Assembly: GCF_004803895.1 (NCBI RefSeq)
Contig: NZ_CP021978.1
Span: forward strand, 3,162,001 to 3,226,000
Direction of reading: 5' to 3'
Length of the DNA: 64,000 bases
Origin: Streptomyces hawaiiensis
Lineage (GTDB): Bacteria; Actinomycetota; Actinomycetes; Streptomycetales; Streptomycetaceae
Shown: positions 31,686-41,545 of the stretch, piece by piece
Layout of the letters: each line of letters opens with the position of its first letter
Position numbering within the stretch: position 1 is the stretch's first letter
Translations under genes and position numbers: made by a program
The notes under the pieces: generated by a model
What the model saw: only the letters and a program-made list of their open reading frames with translations
Databases searched by the model: none
What the model was told of the DNA's origin: nothing

Positions 31686-32390
31686 TCAAGAGGTCGGCGG
31701 CAGCAAAGTCGTCAGCAGCGGCACCGCGGGGAGCGTGACGGCCGTCTGTGCGGGTGCCGATGTCGACGACGGGCCGGGCGACTCGCCGGACAGCTCGTCG
31801 GACGGTGTCGACGCATCGGATTCGTCCCGGAACGACATGTCGCCCGCGGTCAGCGCGGCGAGGAGGTCGTCCACCCCGGTCAGCAGGTCGTCGACCGAGG
31901 GAAGGAGGCCGCCGACACCAGAGGTGATCGTCCGCAGGAGGCCGTCGACCGCTCCGAGTACGAGGTCCAGCAGGTCGGTGACGGGGCCGGCGGCGCGCGG
32001 CACCGACACCACGGGTGCCGCAGCGGGCAGGGCGGGAGCCGGCAGCGGCACCACCGTCGACAGGAGCGAGGTCTCCGCACGCCCGGCGGCCGCCTCGGCC
32101 AGGGCGGCCTTCGCGGCCTCCCCCAGTTTCCTGGCCTCGGCCGCGGGCAGTCTGCCGTCGCTGTCCCGGAGCGCGGTCTTCAACAGGTCGGCGACGGGGG
32201 TGAGCTCGCCCCAGTTCACTTTCGCGATTTGCGCGAGTCGCGTATCCGCGCCGGGAAGCCGGACCTCGGGCGCCACATGGCCGTGCCCGCGGGACGGTTC
32301 GGCCGCCATGGCGACGGGGCCGGTGATCCCGACCAGAAGGGCGGCGCAGAGCGCGCCGGACGCGATGCGCCGCGCGGGCAGAGCACACAT
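31686..32390 (-). CDS. Secreted hypothetical protein
   Basis: A 234-residue preprotein from the ATG at 32390 behind AAAGGA. The signal peptide (ARRIASGALCAALLVGITG ... AMA) precedes a helical mature part; a central region repeats leucine/valine segments (VTDLLDLVLGAVDGLLRTI, then LLPSVDDLLTGVDDLLAAL) that could form amphipathic helices or interact with chaplin-like surfaces. The C-terminus is Ser/Pro/Thr-rich and ends LLTTLLPPTS. No known domain. It is divergent from the secreted protein gene at 32791. Confidence 0.7.
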   Translation of the reverse strand: MCALPARRIASGALCAALLVGITGPVAMAAEPSRGHGHVAPEVRLPGADTRLAQIAKVNWGELTPVADLLKTALRDSDGRLPAAEARKLGEAAKAALAEAAAGRAETSLLSTVVPLPAPALPAAAPVVSVPRAAGPVTDLLDLVLGAVDGLLRTITSGVGGLLPSVDDLLTGVDDLLAALTAGDMSFRDESDASTPSDELSGESPGPSSTSAPAQTAVTLPAVPLLTTLLPPTS

Positions 32391-32790
32391 GGGGATTCCT
32401 TTCGACGGCGTTGGATCTTGAGCCCACCGTGAAAGCACCCACGTCTTCCCGCAACCGCTCATACGCTTTTCGGGATTCCATAATTCCCTCTTTCGCCGCG
32501 TCCGGCCTGATCAGACGGTTTGCCAGGGGCGCACCGCCTCGTTCCCTGACGGAGCAATGCGGCGGCCCGCGTCGAGCGGAGGCGCTTCTCGAGGGTGAGA
32601 CGACGGCCGGAACCCGCCAAAGACTCGCAATTTCACGATTCCGACACACTGTCAGGTTTCACCCGAATTTCATCGACTATGTCCGGTTGATGACTAGAGT
32701 TGCGAACCGCCCGACGCACTCCTCAGCGCGGACACATTGCACTCGTGGCGCTCTGCCGCGGCCACCTGTTCCGAAAGGGCACAACCGGTC
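32391..32790. promoter_or_regulatory. Divergent promoter region, no gene
   Basis: 400 bp between two secreted-protein genes transcribed outward. It is less G+C-rich than the flanks, as expected for promoters. I see no reliable operator or ORF. Confidence 0.4.
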
Positions 32791-33879
32791 ATGCGCCATT
32801 CCCTGGGCCCGCTGTTTCGCCGCGCGACCGTGGGCGTCCTCGCCCTTGCCGCCGTGTGGGCAGCCAGCAGTCCCCCCGCGGCCGCGCCGGCTGCCGCACC
32901 CGCACCGGAGGCCGAGAGCCTCAGCTTCACCGAGCGGTACCGCTCGCTCCAGCACGGCGGCATCGTACGCGCGGCCAACGCATCGATCACCTGCCGCGCA
33001 GCCCAGAGGCCTTCGTGCCCGGACGCCCAGGCAGGCGGCTCGGGTGTGAACGGCGACTTCGACATGTTCTACGTCGATGTCGACCGCGACCCCAACACCT
33101 ACAACTCCTCCCGCGCGGAGGTCCGCCTCCCCAACGGCGCCCGGGTGACGTACGCGCGCCTCTACTGGGGCGGCAACCTGCGCGTGGGCGAGCAGAAGCC
33201 GCCCGAGGACAACGGGCGCGTGCTGATCGCCGAACCCGGCGGCGAGTACAAGCAGTTGCTCGCGGACACGCTGGTCGGACACCGCGTCATGGACGGCATG
33301 GACGCCTTCCAGGCCTCGGCCGACGTGACACAGCTGCTACGGGAGGGCGGAGCGGGCCTGTACACCGTGGCCCAGATCAACATCGCCATGGGCAGGTCGA
33401 CGGCCGGGGCCTGGGGCGGCTGGACGCTCTTGGTGGCCTACGAGAACCCGGCTGAGCCACTGCGGCACCTCGCGGTAAGGGACGGCTTCACCCCGCTGAG
33501 GTCCGGTACGGGACAGGAGATCCGCCTGTCCGGGCTGGGTTTCGCCGCCGGCGCGTGGGGCCGTGCGGGCCTGGTGACGTACAACGGCGACCGCGGCACC
33601 ACCGGCGACTCGCTCACCGTGACGACCGGCCAGACCGAGTCGGTCCTCACCAACAGCGCCAACCCCCGGGACGACGTCCTCAATTCCACCATCAGTGAGC
33701 CGGGAGCGGACGCGGCACGTGTGCCCGCCCACGCCAACCACCTCGGTTACGACTCCGATGTGTTCGATCTCGGCAGCGGCCTGCAGCAGGCCGGTGACGA
33801 GGCGACCTTCCGGATCCGGTCTCAGCAGGACGCGGCGTGGGCCGGCGTGCTCTTCGTCGCCGTCGACGCACGGCGGTGA
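32791..33879 (+). CDS. Secreted cell-surface protein, DUF3344-like
   Basis: A 362-residue exported protein. Signal peptide (ATVGVLALAAVWAASSPPAA) then a beta-rich domain with RLYWGGNLRV, a regularly spaced GGWTLLVAYENPAEPLRHLAV and DGFTPLRSG, and a C-terminal GYDSDVFDLGSGLQQAGDEA. The pattern recalls DUF3344/DUF11-associated modules of large surface adhesins, here as a stand-alone protein without anchor. It is the first gene of the rightward polysaccharide block; the next gene's possible GTG overlaps its stop. Function unknown, probably structural. Confidence 0.7.
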   Translation: MRHSLGPLFRRATVGVLALAAVWAASSPPAAAPAAAPAPEAESLSFTERYRSLQHGGIVRAANASITCRAAQRPSCPDAQAGGSGVNGDFDMFYVDVDRDPNTYNSSRAEVRLPNGARVTYARLYWGGNLRVGEQKPPEDNGRVLIAEPGGEYKQLLADTLVGHRVMDGMDAFQASADVTQLLREGGAGLYTVAQINIAMGRSTAGAWGGWTLLVAYENPAEPLRHLAVRDGFTPLRSGTGQEIRLSGLGFAAGAWGRAGLVTYNGDRGTTGDSLTVTTGQTESVLTNSANPRDDVLNSTISEPGADAARVPAHANHLGYDSDVFDLGSGLQQAGDEATFRIRSQQDAAWAGVLFVAVDARR

Positions 33880-33929
33880 GTACGCCGCCGCCCGCCCCGA
33901 ACGCCTTCGCGAGCGAGGAATCCGCGCAC

Positions 33930-35180
33930 ATGCACCTGTCATCCACCGCACCACACCCCAGAGTCCTGCACCTCACCCAGCCGGTGGACGGCGGCGTCGC
34001 GCGCGTCGTCACGGACCTGGTCCAGGCACAGCTGTCGGACGGCTTGGACGTCACCGTGGCCTGCCCCGACAGCGCGCTCACCACGAACCTCCGGGGGCTC
34101 GGCGCGCGCGTACGGCACTGGCACGCGACGCGGTCGCCCGGTACCTCGCTCGTCCGGGAGGTACGGCACCTGGCACGGGTGATCGACGAGGTGCGTCCGG
34201 ATCTGGTGCACGCACACAGCGCGAAGGCCGGGCTCGCCGGACGCCTCGCGGTGCGCGGGCGGATCCCGACGGTCTTCCAGCCGCACGCCTGGTCGTTCGA
34301 GGCGGTCGGCGGTGGCACCGCCACCCTGGCGCTCATGTGGGAACGCTGGGGGGCGCGTTGGGCCTCACGTGTGCTGTGTGTGAGTGAGGCGGAACGCGCG
34401 ACCGGCATGGGCGCCAGGATCACCGGCCGGTGGACGGTCGTCCCCAACGGCATCGACCCGGAGCGCTTCCGTCCGGCCGCCGCGGACGCCGTACGGGCCG
34501 GGCTCGCCCCGCTCGCCGGCATCCACCCGGCGGCACCGCTCGCGGTGTGCGTGGGGCGGCTGTGCCGGCAGAAGGGCCAGGACGTCCTGCTGCGGGCGTG
34601 GGAAACCGTCGAACGGCAGGTGCCCGACGCCCGCCTCGTCCTGGTCGGCGACGGGCCGGACCACGACCGGCTCCGCGAAAGCGCCCCGCGCTCCGTGGTG
34701 TTCGCGGGAGCCGTCGCCGACGCCTCCCCCTGGTACCAGGCCGCCGATCTCGTCGTCCTGCCGTCCCGCTGGGAGGGCATGGCCCTGGCGCCGCTGGAGG
34801 CGATGGCCTGCGGGCGGCCGGTAGTGGTCACGGACGTCGACGGCGCCCGCGAGAGCCTGCCGCCCTCCTGCTCCACCCCGTGCCTGGTCCCGCCGGAGGA
34901 CCCGGCGGCGCTGGCCGGGGCCGTCACCGCGCTGCTGGCGGACCCGCTGCTGCGCGAGTCGCTCGGCGAGCAGGGCCGCCGGCACGTGCTGTCCACCCAC
35001 GACGTGCGGTACACCGCCGAGGCCGTCTCGGACGTCTATCGCGATCTGCTCGGCCCATGGACCGCCACCACCCCCAGCGCTCAGCACGGTCAGCCGCTCG
35101 ACACCGGATGTGGCGCCGAGGCGAACCGGACAACACAGCGCGTCGAGCCCACCGAGTACAGGGAGTCCATCCACTCGTGA
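33930..35180 (+). CDS. GT4 glycosyltransferase
   Basis: A 416-residue retaining glycosyltransferase. It has an N-terminal HLTQPVDGGVARVV loop, VHAHSAKAGLAGRLA, the donor-domain start AVCVGRLCRQKGQDVLL, and the E-x7-E motif in EGMALAPLEAMACGRPVV. A GAGGA box precedes the ATG at 33930; a GTG at 33876 overlapping the upstream stop would add 18 residues. Its stop overlaps the start of the phosphoglycosyltransferase gene (GTGA). It likely adds an early sugar to the lipid-linked exopolysaccharide unit. Donor sugar unknown. Confidence 0.87.
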   Translation: MHLSSTAPHPRVLHLTQPVDGGVARVVTDLVQAQLSDGLDVTVACPDSALTTNLRGLGARVRHWHATRSPGTSLVREVRHLARVIDEVRPDLVHAHSAKAGLAGRLAVRGRIPTVFQPHAWSFEAVGGGTATLALMWERWGARWASRVLCVSEAERATGMGARITGRWTVVPNGIDPERFRPAAADAVRAGLAPLAGIHPAAPLAVCVGRLCRQKGQDVLLRAWETVERQVPDARLVLVGDGPDHDRLRESAPRSVVFAGAVADASPWYQAADLVVLPSRWEGMALAPLEAMACGRPVVVTDVDGARESLPPSCSTPCLVPPEDPAALAGAVTALLADPLLRESLGEQGRRHVLSTHDVRYTAEAVSDVYRDLLGPWTATTPSAQHGQPLDTGCGAEANRTTQRVEPTEYRESIHS

Positions 35181-36604
35181 CCGCCGAACGTACCGTGCCC
35201 TCCCCCGGCGTACCGCCACGGGACCACGGATCCTCACCAGTCTCGGTCATGCCGCCGCGCGGCACCGCCACCGGTTTCCGGTCGTCCGCCCCACGGCGCC
35301 CGGTCCGGTCGGCCTCCCCCGTCCCGCTGCTGGTCGCCGACGGCTTCGCCGCCCTGGCGGGCACGCTCGCGCTCAGCGAGGCCCAGCGCCATCCGCTCCT
35401 CGTCACGCTGCTGGTCGTCGCCTCGCTGCTGCTGGTGCGGCGCGACGGGCGGCCACCGGTACCCGGGCTGCTGGAGGAACTGCCCGCCGTGTGCGGTCGC
35501 ATCGCGGTGGCATGGCTGGCGCTCGCGGCGCTCCTGGCGGCGTACCGCCCGGAGCACGCGCTGTCCCTCAGTACCGTGCTGACGGGCCTCGCCCTGCACG
35601 CGGTGGCCGGCTGCGCGCTGCGCGGAGCCGTACACGCGCGGCGCCGCGCCGCACTGCTGCGCCACCCGCACACGGCACTCGTCATCGGCCCGGTCACGAC
35701 CGCGCAACGCGTGGCCGCCGCCGTACTGCGTCACCCGCGGTGCGGAGTACGGCCGGTGGGAATCGTCGCCGAGCAGCCGGACGGCTCCGAGACTCTGCCG
35801 GTGCTGACGACCGCCGAGGAGGTCGAGCGCGCGGTCATCCAGAACGGGGTGGGGGCGGTGCTGGCCGTGCACCCCTCCGTACGCGCCGAACAGGAGCCGC
35901 TGCTGCGGACGCTGGCCGAGTCGGGCTGCGTGGTCTGGGAGGTCGACGCCGACTCCCCGTCGTACGCGACACGGGAGCGGCTGGCCGGGTTCTCCTGCCG
36001 TCGGCTGGACGTGTCCCCGGCCCGGCGGGACAGCGCGGCCAAGCGGACGCTCGACATCCTGGTGTCGGGGACGCTGCTGCTGCTGGTCAGCCCGCTGCTG
36101 CTGACCTTCGCCGCGGCGCTGCGGATCAGCGACGGGCCGGGCGTGGTGTTCCGGCAGGAGCGCATCGGCAGGGGCGGCAAGCCGTTCACGCTGCTGAAGT
36201 TCCGTACGCACCGCCCGGTCGACGAGCACGAGTCGGCGACCCGGTGGAGCGTGGCGAACGAGAACGAGATGCGCTGGTTCTGCCGGATGCTGCGGCGCAC
36301 CTCGCTCGACGAACTGCTCCAGCTGTGGAACGTGCTGCGGGGCGACATGAGCCTGGTCGGACCGCGGCCCGAACGCCCTTATTTCGTCGCTCAGTTCGGC
36401 CAGACATACCCCGGTTACACGGTCCGCCACCGCATGCGGACCGGCATCACCGGCCTCGCCCAGATCCACGGTCTGCGCGGCGACACCTCGATCGAGGACC
36501 GCTGCCGGTTCGACAACGCCTACATCGACGACTGGTCCCTGTGGCAGGACGTCTGCATCCTGCTGCGCACCGCCGCCACGGTGGTACGTCCCACGGGGAG
36601 CTGA
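35177..36604 (+). CDS. Polyprenyl-phosphate sugar-1-phosphate transferase (priming enzyme)
   Basis: A 475-residue membrane enzyme of the WbaP/exopolysaccharide phosphoglycosyltransferase type. Hydrophobic helices at about 50-170 are followed by a CoA-binding-like domain (200-280, ALVIGPVTTAQRVAAAVL) and the C-terminal catalytic domain: KRTLDILVSGTLLLLVSPLL, FRQERIGRGGKPFTLLKFRT, the D-E pair in RRTSLDELLQLWNVLRGDMS, and GPRPERP. It starts polymer assembly by moving a sugar-phosphate to undecaprenyl phosphate. The GTG overlaps the previous stop. Confidence 0.9.
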   Translation: MTAERTVPSPGVPPRDHGSSPVSVMPPRGTATGFRSSAPRRPVRSASPVPLLVADGFAALAGTLALSEAQRHPLLVTLLVVASLLLVRRDGRPPVPGLLEELPAVCGRIAVAWLALAALLAAYRPEHALSLSTVLTGLALHAVAGCALRGAVHARRRAALLRHPHTALVIGPVTTAQRVAAAVLRHPRCGVRPVGIVAEQPDGSETLPVLTTAEEVERAVIQNGVGAVLAVHPSVRAEQEPLLRTLAESGCVVWEVDADSPSYATRERLAGFSCRRLDVSPARRDSAAKRTLDILVSGTLLLLVSPLLLTFAAALRISDGPGVVFRQERIGRGGKPFTLLKFRTHRPVDEHESATRWSVANENEMRWFCRMLRRTSLDELLQLWNVLRGDMSLVGPRPERPYFVAQFGQTYPGYTVRHRMRTGITGLAQIHGLRGDTSIEDRCRFDNAYIDDWSLWQDVCILLRTAATVVRPTGS

Positions 36605-36609
36605 CAGAC

Positions 36610-37950
36610 GTGAGCCTCGCACTGACACCGCTTCCCCACCGCGTCGCCGCGCTGACACCGGCCCTGCTCGTCGTGGCCGTACCCGCCCTGCTGGCGCTGC
36701 CGCTGACGCGGGACGGCGCGGGGCCCGCCGACGTGCTCTCCGGGCTGGTGGTGGTGTACTGCGTGATCCGTCTCCTGCTCGAACGGCGGCGCCCGCTGTC
36801 GCCCGCCGCTGCCGTGGTGCTGGGCCTGCCGGTCGTGGGGCTCGCGCTCGCCGCCATGGGGGCGTTCTCGTCCCAGGCCGGGCTCACCGGCCTGGGACGC
36901 TATCTGCAGACCTTCGTACTGGTTCCGGCGGCCGTGCTGCTGCTGCTGCGCGACCGGACCGGCTTCCGGATGGTGGTCTGGTCCTGCGTGGGGCTCGCTC
37001 TGTGTCAGGGGGCCCTCGGCGTCCACCAGTTCGTCACCCGGACCGGTGCCTCCTACCAGGGCGCGAACATCCGGGCGGTGGGCACCTTCGGGCCGCAGGA
37101 CGTGATGGGCATGGCGACGGCGGTCTCCCTCGGCCTGGTGTGCGCGGTCGGGATCGCGCTGGGCCGGGTGTCCGTACGGCAGCGGGTGGCCGCCATCGCC
37201 TGCGCGTCGGTGCTGCTGCTGCCGCTCGCGCTCTCCTTCAGCCGGGGAGCCTGGATCGCGACCGTCCTGACGTGCGCCGTGCAACTGGTTCTGACCGGAT
37301 GGCGGCGCGCGCTCAAGGCGGTCGCGGCCGCGGTCGCGGCCGGTGTGATCCTGGTGGGCGGGTTCGGCGTGGGCTCGGCGCTTCTGCAACAGCGGATCGG
37401 CAGCATCGCCCAGGTCACCGACGCCCCCGACCAGTCCGTCGTCGACCGGTACACCCTGTGGGCGTCCGCCACGGAGATCTGGCGGCAGCACCCGCTGACG
37501 GGTGTCGGGCTGAAGGGCTTCCCCGAGTACCGGGACGGGCACGCGACGCTTGCGCTGTCGTCGGGCAGCGAGACCGAAGGCGCGGGAGCGGCGTACCAGA
37601 GGCAGCCGCTGCTGTCTCCGCACAACATGTACCTGCTGGTGCTGAGCGAGCAGGGCCTGATCGGGCTGCTCGCGCTCGCCGGGAGCTGGCTGGCGCTGCT
37701 GGTGTGCGGGGTGCGGCGCGTGGTGCGCGTCCGCGACCGCGGCCCGGGACTCGACTGCGGGCTCGTTGCCTGCGGGCTGCTGGTCTGGCTGCTGACCGAC
37801 TTCATGTACGGAGACATCGGCGGTCCCTCGACCGTGCTGATCGCCGTGGCCATGGGGCTCGGGGCGTGGTGGGCGCTGACCTGCGACACGCGGGTGGAGG
37901 CGCCCCGCTGCGGGGTGCCTCAGCGCGCCGAGGAGGCCCTGGCGCGATGA
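36610..37950 (+). CDS. O-antigen ligase/polymerase-like membrane protein (Wzy-like)
   Basis: A 446-residue protein with about 11-12 membrane segments and one large extracytoplasmic loop (residues about 255-320) containing YTLWASATEIWRQHPLTGVG and GFPEYRD, the signature of the Wzy/WaaL superfamily. A second conserved site is SPHNMYLLVLSEQGLIG. It would polymerise or ligate lipid-linked repeat units on the outer face. The GTG at 36610 starts five bases after the preceding stop; the 3' end overlaps the flippase gene by four bases. Confidence 0.85.
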   Translation: MSLALTPLPHRVAALTPALLVVAVPALLALPLTRDGAGPADVLSGLVVVYCVIRLLLERRRPLSPAAAVVLGLPVVGLALAAMGAFSSQAGLTGLGRYLQTFVLVPAAVLLLLRDRTGFRMVVWSCVGLALCQGALGVHQFVTRTGASYQGANIRAVGTFGPQDVMGMATAVSLGLVCAVGIALGRVSVRQRVAAIACASVLLLPLALSFSRGAWIATVLTCAVQLVLTGWRRALKAVAAAVAAGVILVGGFGVGSALLQQRIGSIAQVTDAPDQSVVDRYTLWASATEIWRQHPLTGVGLKGFPEYRDGHATLALSSGSETEGAGAAYQRQPLLSPHNMYLLVLSEQGLIGLLALAGSWLALLVCGVRRVVRVRDRGPGLDCGLVACGLLVWLLTDFMYGDIGGPSTVLIAVAMGLGAWWALTCDTRVEAPRCGVPQRAEEALAR

Positions 37951-39647
37951 CGGTGGTGCCTTCGCAGTCCCCCGGCTCCGAGACGGACGACGCGACGACC
38001 GTGCCCCCGGCGCGTGCCGCCGCCGAAGCCGGCGGCGGTGCCGACCAGGCCTCGGCATCGTCGTCGGTCTCCGGGAGTTTCCTGGCCAGGGCCGCGCTCG
38101 TCACGGCGTCGCTGTCCATCGCCGGTTCCCTGCTCGGCCTGGTGCGCGACCAGTCGCTGGCGCGGCTGTTCGGCGCCGGGAGCGACACGGACGCCTTCCT
38201 GGTGGCGTGGACGGTACCGGAGTTCGCCGCCACGCTGCTCATCGAGGACGGGCTGGCGATCGCGCTGATCCCGGCGTTCAGCATGGCGCTGGCACGTCGC
38301 GCCCGAGGCGCACCGGGCGACCCGGTCCGCGCCCTGGTCGGCGCCACCCTGCCCCGGCTCTGCCTCGCCCTCACCGCGGTGGCCGCGCTGATCGCCGGCA
38401 CGGCTCCCTACCTGGTCCGGGCTCTCGCTCCCGGCCTGCCGGACCCCCGGCTCGCCGTCGACTGCACCCGGATCACGGCGACCTGCGTGCTGGCCTTCGG
38501 GCTCGCCGGGTACTGCAGCGCCGCCCTGCGGGCACATCGCTGTTTCCTCGCGCCCGCGGCGATCTACGTCGCCTACAACACCGGCATCATCGCCGCGATG
38601 TTCCTCCTCGGCGAAGGCTGGGGCGTTCGCTCCGCCGCGGTCGGGGTCGCGGCGGGCGGCTGTCTGATGGTTGCGGTGCAACTGCCGTCGCTGTGGCGGC
38701 GACTGGCGTCGCGTACGCCGACCCTGGCCAGGGCAGGGGCGGTGGTGGAGGAGCGGCCGATGCAACTCGCCCTGGTCGCCGCGGTACTCCTCTTCGCCCT
38801 GTGCCGCCAGTCGCAGGTCCTCGCGGAACGCTTCCTCGCCTCCGGCCTGCCCGCCGGCGCCATCTCCCACCTGAACTACGCGCAGAAGGTCGCCCAGATC
38901 CCGATGACGCTGTCGCTGATGGTGTGCACCGTCACCTTCCCGGTGGTGGCGCGGGCCCTCGCGGACGGCGACACCGCGCGGGCCCGCAGCCGGGTGGAGC
39001 GGGACCTGGCGCTCGCCTCATGGCTGGTGCTGCTGGGCATGTGCGCGGTGATCGCCTGCGCCCCCCAGATGATCGAACTGCTCTTCCAGCGGGGTGCGTT
39101 CACCGCGAGCGACACCGCCGCGACAGCGGGCGTCATGCGCGTGTACGCCCTCGGGCTGCTGGGCCAGACCCTGGTGGGCGCCCTCGTGCGGTCCTACTTC
39201 TCGGCGGGCCGGGCCAGCTGGTACCCCCTCGGCGCGATGGCGGCGGGCATCGCCGTGACGTCCTGGATCGGCGCCGCCTCCGTGCAGCCCTGGGGCGTGG
39301 CGGGGATCGCCGCCGCCAACGCCCTCGGCATCACCGGCACGGCCACCCTGCTGCTCGCCGGGCTGCGAACGGGTCGGCTGAGCAGCCCCCACAGCGTCTC
39401 GGTCCGTGTCCGGCAGGTCCTGGCAGAGCTGGGCAGGCTGGTGTCCGCCGCGGTCGTCGCCACGGCCGCGGGAATGTTCGCCGCCAGCCGGCTGCCGTCC
39501 CCGGCGGCGGGCCTCGCGGCCGGCCTCCTGACCGTGACCTTCGTCTTCGTCCCGCTCACCTGGGCCCTCGGTGCCCAGAGTTCCGCGTCCGCTCTGCGCT
39601 CCCTACGCGCCGTCACACGAAGGCTCACACATGGCCGCTTCCGTTGA
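37947..39647 (+). CDS. MurJ/MviN-family lipid flippase (Wzx-like)
   Basis: A 566-residue protein with about 14 membrane segments after a 40-residue polar N-terminus. Family features include GLVRDQSLARLFGAGSDTDAF and ERFLASGLPAGAISHLNYAQ near the middle, and FQRGAFTASDTAATAGVM. MurJ-type proteins flip lipid II or lipid-linked oligosaccharides. Because it lies in a polysaccharide cluster and not with cell-division genes, export of the exopolysaccharide repeat unit is most likely. ATGA overlap with the upstream gene. Confidence 0.87.
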   Translation: MTVVPSQSPGSETDDATTVPPARAAAEAGGGADQASASSSVSGSFLARAALVTASLSIAGSLLGLVRDQSLARLFGAGSDTDAFLVAWTVPEFAATLLIEDGLAIALIPAFSMALARRARGAPGDPVRALVGATLPRLCLALTAVAALIAGTAPYLVRALAPGLPDPRLAVDCTRITATCVLAFGLAGYCSAALRAHRCFLAPAAIYVAYNTGIIAAMFLLGEGWGVRSAAVGVAAGGCLMVAVQLPSLWRRLASRTPTLARAGAVVEERPMQLALVAAVLLFALCRQSQVLAERFLASGLPAGAISHLNYAQKVAQIPMTLSLMVCTVTFPVVARALADGDTARARSRVERDLALASWLVLLGMCAVIACAPQMIELLFQRGAFTASDTAATAGVMRVYALGLLGQTLVGALVRSYFSAGRASWYPLGAMAAGIAVTSWIGAASVQPWGVAGIAAANALGITGTATLLLAGLRTGRLSSPHSVSVRVRQVLAELGRLVSAAVVATAAGMFAASRLPSPAAGLAAGLLTVTFVFVPLTWALGAQSSASALRSLRAVTRRLTHGRFR

Positions 39648-40395
39648 TTCCCTCGACACCGGCAGACCCCTGGCCCCGCGCAAGGGTCCGGCCCCCTGGG
39701 TGGCGATGTACCACTCGGTGGGCGACTGCTCGGACGACCCGTACCGCATCACGGTCACGCCCGAACGGCTCGAGAGGCAGCTGGCCTGGCTGCGCCGGCG
39801 CGGGCTGCGGGGCGTGTCCATGACCGAGCTGCTCGCCGCCCGCGCCCGGGGCGAGGGCCGGAAGCTGGTCGGGCTGACCTTCGACGACGGGTACGCCGAC
39901 TTCGTCACCGACGCCCTGCCGCTGCTGCACCGCTGGGACTGCGGCGCCACCCTCTTCGTGCTGCCCGGAAGGCTCGGCGGCGACAACGCCTGGGATCCGC
40001 TCGGCCCGCGAAAGCCGCTGCTCACCGCGGACGGCATCCGGCGCGCGGCCGCCGAAGGCGTGGAGATCGGCTCGCACGGGCTGACGCACGTCGACCTCAC
40101 CAAGGCGGACGACCGCACGCTCAAGGCCGAGGTCGCCGAGAGCCGCGCACAGCTCGAGGAGCTGACCGGCACCCCGGCCGGGGGCTTCTGCTACCCGTAC
40201 GGCACGATCGACGCCCGCGCCGTCGAGGCCGTACGGGAAGCGGGGTACACCTACGCCTGCGCCATCGACCCCGGCCCGCTGACCGGTCCGCACGCCCTGC
40301 CGCGCGTCTACGTCGGCCAGGACGACACGGCGTGGCGCCTGCACCTCAAGCACTGGCTGCACCGGCTACGCCGGCGCCCGGTGGAGGGCCTGTGA
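39631..40395 (+). CDS. Polysaccharide deacetylase (CE4)
   Basis: A 254-residue NodB-type deacetylase. The metal-binding motifs are TFDDGYADF (Asp-Asp) and SHGLTHVDL (His-x3-His); a further motif is FCYPYG. No signal peptide is visible, so it may act at the cytoplasmic face or be exported with partners. The ATG at 39631 overlaps the flippase 3' end by 17 bp. It would remove acetyl groups from N-acetyl-hexosamine in the polymer or its precursor, altering charge. Operon position supports this. Confidence 0.87.
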   Translation: MAASVDSLDTGRPLAPRKGPAPWVAMYHSVGDCSDDPYRITVTPERLERQLAWLRRRGLRGVSMTELLAARARGEGRKLVGLTFDDGYADFVTDALPLLHRWDCGATLFVLPGRLGGDNAWDPLGPRKPLLTADGIRRAAAEGVEIGSHGLTHVDLTKADDRTLKAEVAESRAQLEELTGTPAGGFCYPYGTIDARAVEAVREAGYTYACAIDPGPLTGPHALPRVYVGQDDTAWRLHLKHWLHRLRRRPVEGL

Positions 40396-40396
40396 G

Positions 40397-41545
40397 ATGA
40401 GGGCTCTGCACATCATCACCGGCCTCGGCACCGGCGGGGCCGAGCAGCAGTTGCGCCTGCTGCTGCGTCATCTGCCCGCCGACTGCGACGTCGTGACGCT
40501 CACCAACCCCGGTGCGGTCGCCGAGGGCCTTGCGGCAGACGGCGTCCGCGTCACGCATCTCGGCATGGGCGGCAACCGTGACCTGGCCGCGCTGCCGCGT
40601 CTGGTCCGGCTGATCCGCGCCGGCGGCTACGACCTGGTGCACACCCACCTCTACCGGGCCTGCGTCTACGGCCGGTTCGCCGCACGCGTGGCCGGGGTCC
40701 GGGCGGTGATCGCCACCGAACACTCCCTGGGCGACTCACAGATGGAGGGTCGCCGGCTGACCGCAGGGGTGCGCGGGCTGTACCTCGCGAGCGAGCGGCT
40801 CGGTTCGGCGACGGTCGCCGTGTCCCCGACGGTGGCCGAGCGCCTGAAGCGCTGGGGCGTGCCCGCGTCCCGCATCGAGGTCGTCCCGAACGGCATCGAT
40901 GTGGACCGCTTCCGCTTCGACCCGGAGCGGCGCGAGCGCGCCCGCCGGCACCTGGGCCTGCCGGAGGATGCCTGGGTCGTGGGCGGTGTCGGCCGGCTCA
41001 CCGTGGGGAAACGGTTCGACGTCCTCGTCCGCGCGCTCGCCCTGCTTCCGGACGAGTGCCGTCTGCTGCTCGTGGGCGGCGGGCCCGAGGAGGACGCCCT
41101 GCGTCGCACGGCCCACGAGGCCGGCGTGGCCGGCCGCGTCGTCCTCACCGGCGAACGCCCCTACGTGCCCGACGGCTCACCCGGCCCGGACCTGCCGTCG
41201 CTCACCTCGGCGATGGACCTGCTCGCGTCCCCGTCCACGGAGGAGGCGTTCGGTCTGGCGGCCGTGGAGGCGCTGGCGTCCGGACTGCCCGTGCTCTACG
41301 CCTCCTGCCCGGCCATCGAGGATGTACGGCCGCCCACCGAAGGCGTCCGGCGGGTGCGCGGCGGCCCCGAGGAGTACGCCCGCGCGATCGCCGAGGTCCG
41401 CGCGGCCGGCGCCCGGGCACGCACCGCCTCGGAGGTCGCCCACCACTACAGCATCACCCACTGCGCGGCCCGTCTCACGGACGTGTACGCGGCAGCGGTC
41501 TCCAGTTCGCCGTCCCTCTCACCCATGGGAGCCACCTCCTCATGA
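40397..41545 (+). CDS. GT4 glycosyltransferase
   Basis: A 382-residue retaining enzyme beginning MRALHIITGLGTGGAEQQL, with VHTHLYRACVYGRFAAR, GGVGRLTVGKRFDVLVRAL and the E-x7-E in EEAFGLAAVEALASGLPVL. It starts one base after the deacetylase stop. The sequence is distinct from the GT4 at 33930, so the cluster has at least two sugar-adding steps besides priming. The 3' end overlaps the next gene by four bases. Confidence 0.87.
   Translation: MRALHIITGLGTGGAEQQLRLLLRHLPADCDVVTLTNPGAVAEGLAADGVRVTHLGMGGNRDLAALPRLVRLIRAGGYDLVHTHLYRACVYGRFAARVAGVRAVIATEHSLGDSQMEGRRLTAGVRGLYLASERLGSATVAVSPTVAERLKRWGVPASRIEVVPNGIDVDRFRFDPERRERARRHLGLPEDAWVVGGVGRLTVGKRFDVLVRALALLPDECRLLLVGGGPEEDALRRTAHEAGVAGRVVLTGERPYVPDGSPGPDLPSLTSAMDLLASPSTEEAFGLAAVEALASGLPVLYASCPAIEDVRPPTEGVRRVRGGPEEYARAIAEVRAAGARARTASEVAHHYSITHCAARLTDVYAAAVSSSPSLSPMGATSS

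Noticed and set aside
34430..36604. Long forms of ORFs inside the polysaccharide cluster (for example the frame open from 34430, or 35110-37950)
   Set aside because: They run through verified genes in another frame, are Arg/Pro/Gly-rich and lack domains before the true overlapping starts at 35177 and 36610.
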